Below are positions 61,248 to 64,000 of a DNA stretch of 64,000 nucleotides, one piece after another. Numbering within the stretch: position 1 is the stretch's first letter; the number at the start of each line of letters is the position of its first letter. The translations under genes were made by a program, and so were the position numbers. This DNA is from Veillonella magna DSM 19857 (GTDB taxonomy: Bacteria > Bacillota > Negativicutes > Veillonellales > Veillonellaceae). The stretch is from NCBI RefSeq assembly GCF_000428745.1, contig NZ_AUAN01000009.1:1-64000 (forward strand). The letters run 5' to 3'. The notes beneath the pieces are model-generated. The model saw only the letters and a list, made by a program, of their open reading frames with translations, ran no database searches and was not told where the DNA came from.

Positions 61248-61766
61248 TTAGTTATCGCCCTTTAATTTCTTACGACGTTCATAATTTTCTGCCGCTTCTC
61301 TAACGAAATTAGCACAAATATGCGCACCGTATTCTCGTTCTAATTCATCAGCCATTGCTAACAATTCCTGCTTGGAGGAACGATACGGTCGAAGGGCATT
61401 ATACATTTCCAATAAGCGCTTATCGCTGACCTTCGTCATTTCTGCAGCCCGCGAAAAATTATATTCAATCTGCTCACGGCCGCCATCCTTGGCAATCTGT
61501 CCTTGGGCTTTCAAAATAGCCGGACTGATACGTAAGTCTTCCATCGTAACTGCACCGCTCATTACATTATCAAGCGTAACGAAATCAAGACCGCTGCCGC
61601 GTACCTTAATCCAATCCGGATGCTTTTGCGCTATAGGATAATCCGCTACCGTCGCCTGTGTATCGGTACTGCCGGCCTGTGCCGGTGCGGTTGCCGTCAC
61701 TGTTGCACCGCCTTGCTGCATATCTTCTAAAATTTTGCGAATCATCGCTTCCATTTCAGTACTCAT
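61248..61766 (-). CDS. pduE: Propanediol dehydratase small subunit PduE
   Basis: 172 aa. The N-terminus (MEAMIRKILEDMQ) is an amphipathic helix like other encapsulation peptides; the remainder matches the small subunit (PDWIKVRGSGLDFVTLDNVM, AMADELEREYGAHICANFVR). Part of the B12-dependent dehydratase with PduC and PduD. AAGGAGG precedes the ATG. Confidence 0.94.
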   Translation of the reverse strand: MSTEMEAMIRKILEDMQQGGATVTATAPAQAGSTDTQATVADYPIAQKHPDWIKVRGSGLDFVTLDNVMSGAVTMEDLRISPAILKAQGQIAKDGGREQIEYNFSRAAEMTKVSDKRLLEMYNALRPYRSSKQELLAMADELEREYGAHICANFVREAAENYERRKKLKGDN

Positions 61767-61778
61767 GCTGATTCCTCC

Positions 61779-62453
61779 TTATAACGTGATACGGCATTCA
61801 TCTGCCGGTTTGCCCTTTACCACACGTTTTGTTTCTTTAATATGTAACAACGCCGACAATGCCTGATACTTAGGTCTTGCCATCTGATCATTCAAGGTAG
61901 CTACTGGATTAGGAGATTCCCCCTTCGCATACTTTGCTGCATTTTTACCGATAGCGCGGTATACTTCTTCCGTCAAAAGCGGTGCCTGCGGGAACAATTC
62001 CAAATTAGATAATGGCTGCAAATCGCGCTGGTGAATAACCGTGGTTCCTTTTGACTGGATGCCGATGCAAATTCCGGAGCCGGATAGTTTATCCCCTTCC
62101 ACTGCCATGAACGCTACATCCGATGAACGATATACACGAACAACACGTGCCTTTAATCCTTCTTCTTCAATCCCTGCTACCAACTGACGAATAACTTCTT
62201 TATGCGGTACACCGACGATAGTAGTACGCTGACTGCGAGCAAAGGCAGGACCTACGGCTATAACTACTTCATCCGGCGATGTATGCGCCTGTGCCGGTCC
62301 TTCCGTTACGATCCACGAATCATCGCTATCATCTTCCTTTGGTTTTGCCGCCGTTGCCGAACCGGTGAAGGTAACCGGCTTGCTGGCATTTCCCATTTCA
62401 CTGAGCACTTCCATGATAAGTGCGCGTAATACTTGTTCATTTACTTCAGCCAT
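61779..62453 (-). CDS. pduD: Propanediol dehydratase medium subunit PduD
   Basis: 224 aa. An N-terminal helix ([17 protein letters not shown]) is the known type of targeting peptide; the body has [40 protein letters not shown] and [11 protein letters not shown]. It binds the cobalamin lower part with PduC. AAGGAGG precedes the ATG. Confidence 0.94.
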   Translation of the reverse strand: MAEVNEQVLRALIMEVLSEMGNASKPVTFTGSATAAKPKEDDSDDSWIVTEGPAQAHTSPDEVVIAVGPAFARSQRTTIVGVPHKEVIRQLVAGIEEEGLKARVVRVYRSSDVAFMAVEGDKLSGSGICIGIQSKGTTVIHQRDLQPLSNLELFPQAPLLTEEVYRAIGKNAAKYAKGESPNPVATLNDQMARPKYQALSALLHIKETKRVVKGKPADECRITL

Positions 62454-62465
62454 GTCGATTCCTCC

Positions 62466-64000
62466 TTAAATATCACGCGGGTCGATTGCATTCGGAATAT
62501 CTTTGATAACGTCCCAATCCTTGCCTTCCAAACGATAGCCCGTACCTACACCGGCATAATCATTGGAGTCATTGATTGCAGAAATTACATTAAACTTATC
62601 ATCAAAAATAGCGGATGTTTGCAAATAGTCACCGGCTACTTTTTGTTTCAACAGATTAAGTACACTTTGTGCTACATCATTAAATCCTTGTTTAGCCAAG
62701 CCCTTAACGAAATCAATCCCCGTTACGCCACGAGCCATTAAATCTGCGGCACCCTTGATGTCCGCTACCTTATCACGTTCCGGCATATCCTTAGAACCGT
62801 GTGCATATGTAGCTGCTTCTACTTCTTCATCGGTAATGGCCGGTAAACCTAATTCTACAAATAAGCCTTGCAAAGCACGCGCCGCTTTATTGCGAACAGC
62901 TACGACATCTTCTTCACGTACCGGCTTGAGGCCGCCGTTTACTTTGAGGTCACGCTGAATAATTGTCCAATCATCATAGTCTTCCGCATCCCAGTTACTG
63001 CCGGCAAACATGTTGTCGTAGTTAGGCGTCGAACTGTAACCGGAACAAATAAAATCCGTACCCGGCGCAAATTGCATAAGCGTACGTGCCGTACGACGTA
63101 AATCAGAATGGCTAAAGGTCTGGTCATTACTGGAAGCACATTCCAAATCAAGCATAGCCGCTACCAAGTTTTCCGCTAACACAGCGCGAATACCGGATGG
63201 AACCGCAGCTGGAATACCGATACAACTTACCGAACCGTTCTGTATACCTTGCACCCCGGCACCTTTGGTAAGGAATAAGCAACGAATTTCAAGGTACAGC
63301 ATGGACTTGCCTTCCGCCTGTCCCATCTGAACTTCCGATCCCGTTCCGGAGGTAAAACGCATTTTCAAACCGCGTGATGCATATGCCGATGCCAAGAATG
63401 CCTTCGACCACGGTGTATCATCGCCATCGGTAAATACATCTTCTGTGCCATATACGGAAATGGTTTCTGCATACGCCGTAAATCCACGCATTCCCAATTC
63501 CAGTTCAGTGGCTTCTTCCAAGGAACACTGCGTCAATACACCGGGGCGTCCTGTCTGCGAACCTACGAGAATACCGATGGCATTAAGAGGTGCATAACGT
63601 GCTACAGCTACCGTTGTTTCTTCTTCCGCAAAGCCACGCAACGCACCTTCTGCTGCATCTGCCGCAATCTGTACCGGATTATCATTGACATTCGTTACAT
63701 GGGCTTGGTTGGCCATAGTACGACGCGCGCGCATCTTCTGCATACATTGCATCATTTCAACTACATTCATCTGGCTAACTACTTCCAGCATTTTAGCCGG
63801 AGTCATCGACTTGGCTAAACCCGCTATTTCACTGCGCGGTACGGACGGTGTCAAAATCATATTGGCAATTTTGCGCGAATCCATATTCATAACTTCTTCG
63901 GCGCGTTCCAAATTGATAGCATAGTTAGCAATAAATGTATCAATCAGATCAAAATCTTCTCGACGCTTACCGTCAAGTTCTACGATAGTGCCGTTTTCAA
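62466..64000 (-). CDS. pduC: Propanediol dehydratase large subunit PduC (N-terminus cut by window edge)
   Basis: About 511 residues of a 554-residue-type protein are visible; the reading frame is open to the end of the window (ENGTIVELDGKRREDFDLID near the cut). Features include [56 protein letters not shown] and CIGIPAAVPSGIRAV, all typical of the coenzyme-B12 diol dehydratase large subunit, which carries the substrate and radical site. It converts 1,2-propanediol to propionaldehyde. Upstream pduA/B and regulators would lie beyond the window. Confidence 0.95.
   Translation of the reverse strand, partial: ENGTIVELDGKRREDFDLIDTFIANYAINLERAEEVMNMDSRKIANMILTPSVPRSEIAGLAKSMTPAKMLEVVSQMNVVEMMQCMQKMRARRTMANQAHVTNVNDNPVQIAADAAEGALRGFAEEETTVAVARYAPLNAIGILVGSQTGRPGVLTQCSLEEATELELGMRGFTAYAETISVYGTEDVFTDGDDTPWSKAFLASAYASRGLKMRFTSGTGSEVQMGQAEGKSMLYLEIRCLFLTKGAGVQGIQNGSVSCIGIPAAVPSGIRAVLAENLVAAMLDLECASSNDQTFSHSDLRRTARTLMQFAPGTDFICSGYSSTPNYDNMFAGSNWDAEDYDDWTIIQRDLKVNGGLKPVREEDVVAVRNKAARALQGLFVELGLPAITDEEVEAATYAHGSKDMPERDKVADIKGAADLMARGVTGIDFVKGLAKQGFNDVAQSVLNLLKQKVAGDYLQTSAIFDDKFNVISAINDSNDYAGVGTGYRLEGKDWDVIKDIPNAIDPRDI

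Noticed and set aside
1-64000. tRNA, rRNA, tmRNA, RNase P genes and intact insertion sequences
   Set aside because: Gaps were read on both strands and none was recognised; only the SRP RNA was found among stable RNAs.

Overview
The window reads as chromosomal DNA of a low-to-mid GC (roughly 45-48 %) anaerobic Firmicute, most likely of the Negativicutes/Veillonellales type. Supporting signs are strong AGGAGG ribosome sites, the Firmicute-style block dnaX-ybaB-recR-bofA-like with the SRP RNA gene just upstream of dnaX, a succinate dehydrogenase/fumarate reductase with a separate CCG-domain third subunit, a DcuC carrier and several sodium-coupled amino-acid carriers. The genus assignment is inference; no rRNA is present. 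Most genes lie on the minus strand.

Layout. 1-3 kb: operon for succinate dehydrogenase/fumarate reductase (flavoprotein, Fe-S protein, CCG subunit cut by the window edge). 3.5-5.6 kb: two-component system, followed at 5666-5843 by an independent structured RNA with a closing helix, a hairpin, an H-type pseudoknot and a terminator. 6-12 kb: aldehyde dehydrogenase, MFS exporter, MarR and Rrf2 regulators and a purine permease. 12-19.5 kb: pseudouridine synthase, a UvrD-type helicase with an internal DEDDh exonuclease, bofA-like gene, recR, ybaB, dnaX and SRP RNA. 19.5-20.2 kb: remains of mobile DNA (RelE toxin remnant and a DTxx-repeat ORF). 20.3-29.3 kb: two AGCS symporters, an M20 amidohydrolase, two orphan amino-acid-binding lipoproteins, DcuC and RidA, with an intergenic repeat family. 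29.4-40.6 kb: DUF805 and secreted proteins, a TPP-riboswitch-controlled CytX transporter, a DUF4178/DUF350/membrane aminopropyltransferase operon, a CobW-type GTPase, a secondary alcohol dehydrogenase, a type-4 uracil-DNA glycosylase, alanine racemase and a lipoprotein. 40.9-48.2 kb: 5-oxoprolinase operon (pxpA, NRAMP-like carrier, pxpB, pxpC) divergent from a LysR regulator, guanine deaminase and a MobA-like nucleotidyltransferase. 48.7-51.4 kb: msrA, alpha-ribazole salvage (cblT, cblS) and a broken M20 peptidase.

51.6-64 kb is a long 1,2-propanediol utilisation microcompartment operon on the minus strand, in the order pduC(partial)-D-E-G-H-K-J-L-M-N-O-P-Q-U-V plus one uncharacterised last gene, ending in a strong terminator. 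It encodes B12-dependent diol dehydratase and its reactivase, the propionaldehyde branches to propionyl-phosphate (PduP, PduL) and propanol (PduQ), cobalamin adenosyltransferase (PduO) and shell proteins (PduJ, K, N, U). The neighbouring cblT-cblS pair would salvage alpha-ribazole for the cobalamin cofactor the dehydratase needs, so the two loci probably work together.

The best candidates for something undescribed are the pseudoknotted RNA at 5666-5843, the 23-bp-core repeat family at 26.9-28.9 kb that sits inside terminator loops, the terminal gene of the pdu operon with the unusual basic-tailed PduK, and the DUF4178/DUF350/aminopropyltransferase operon.
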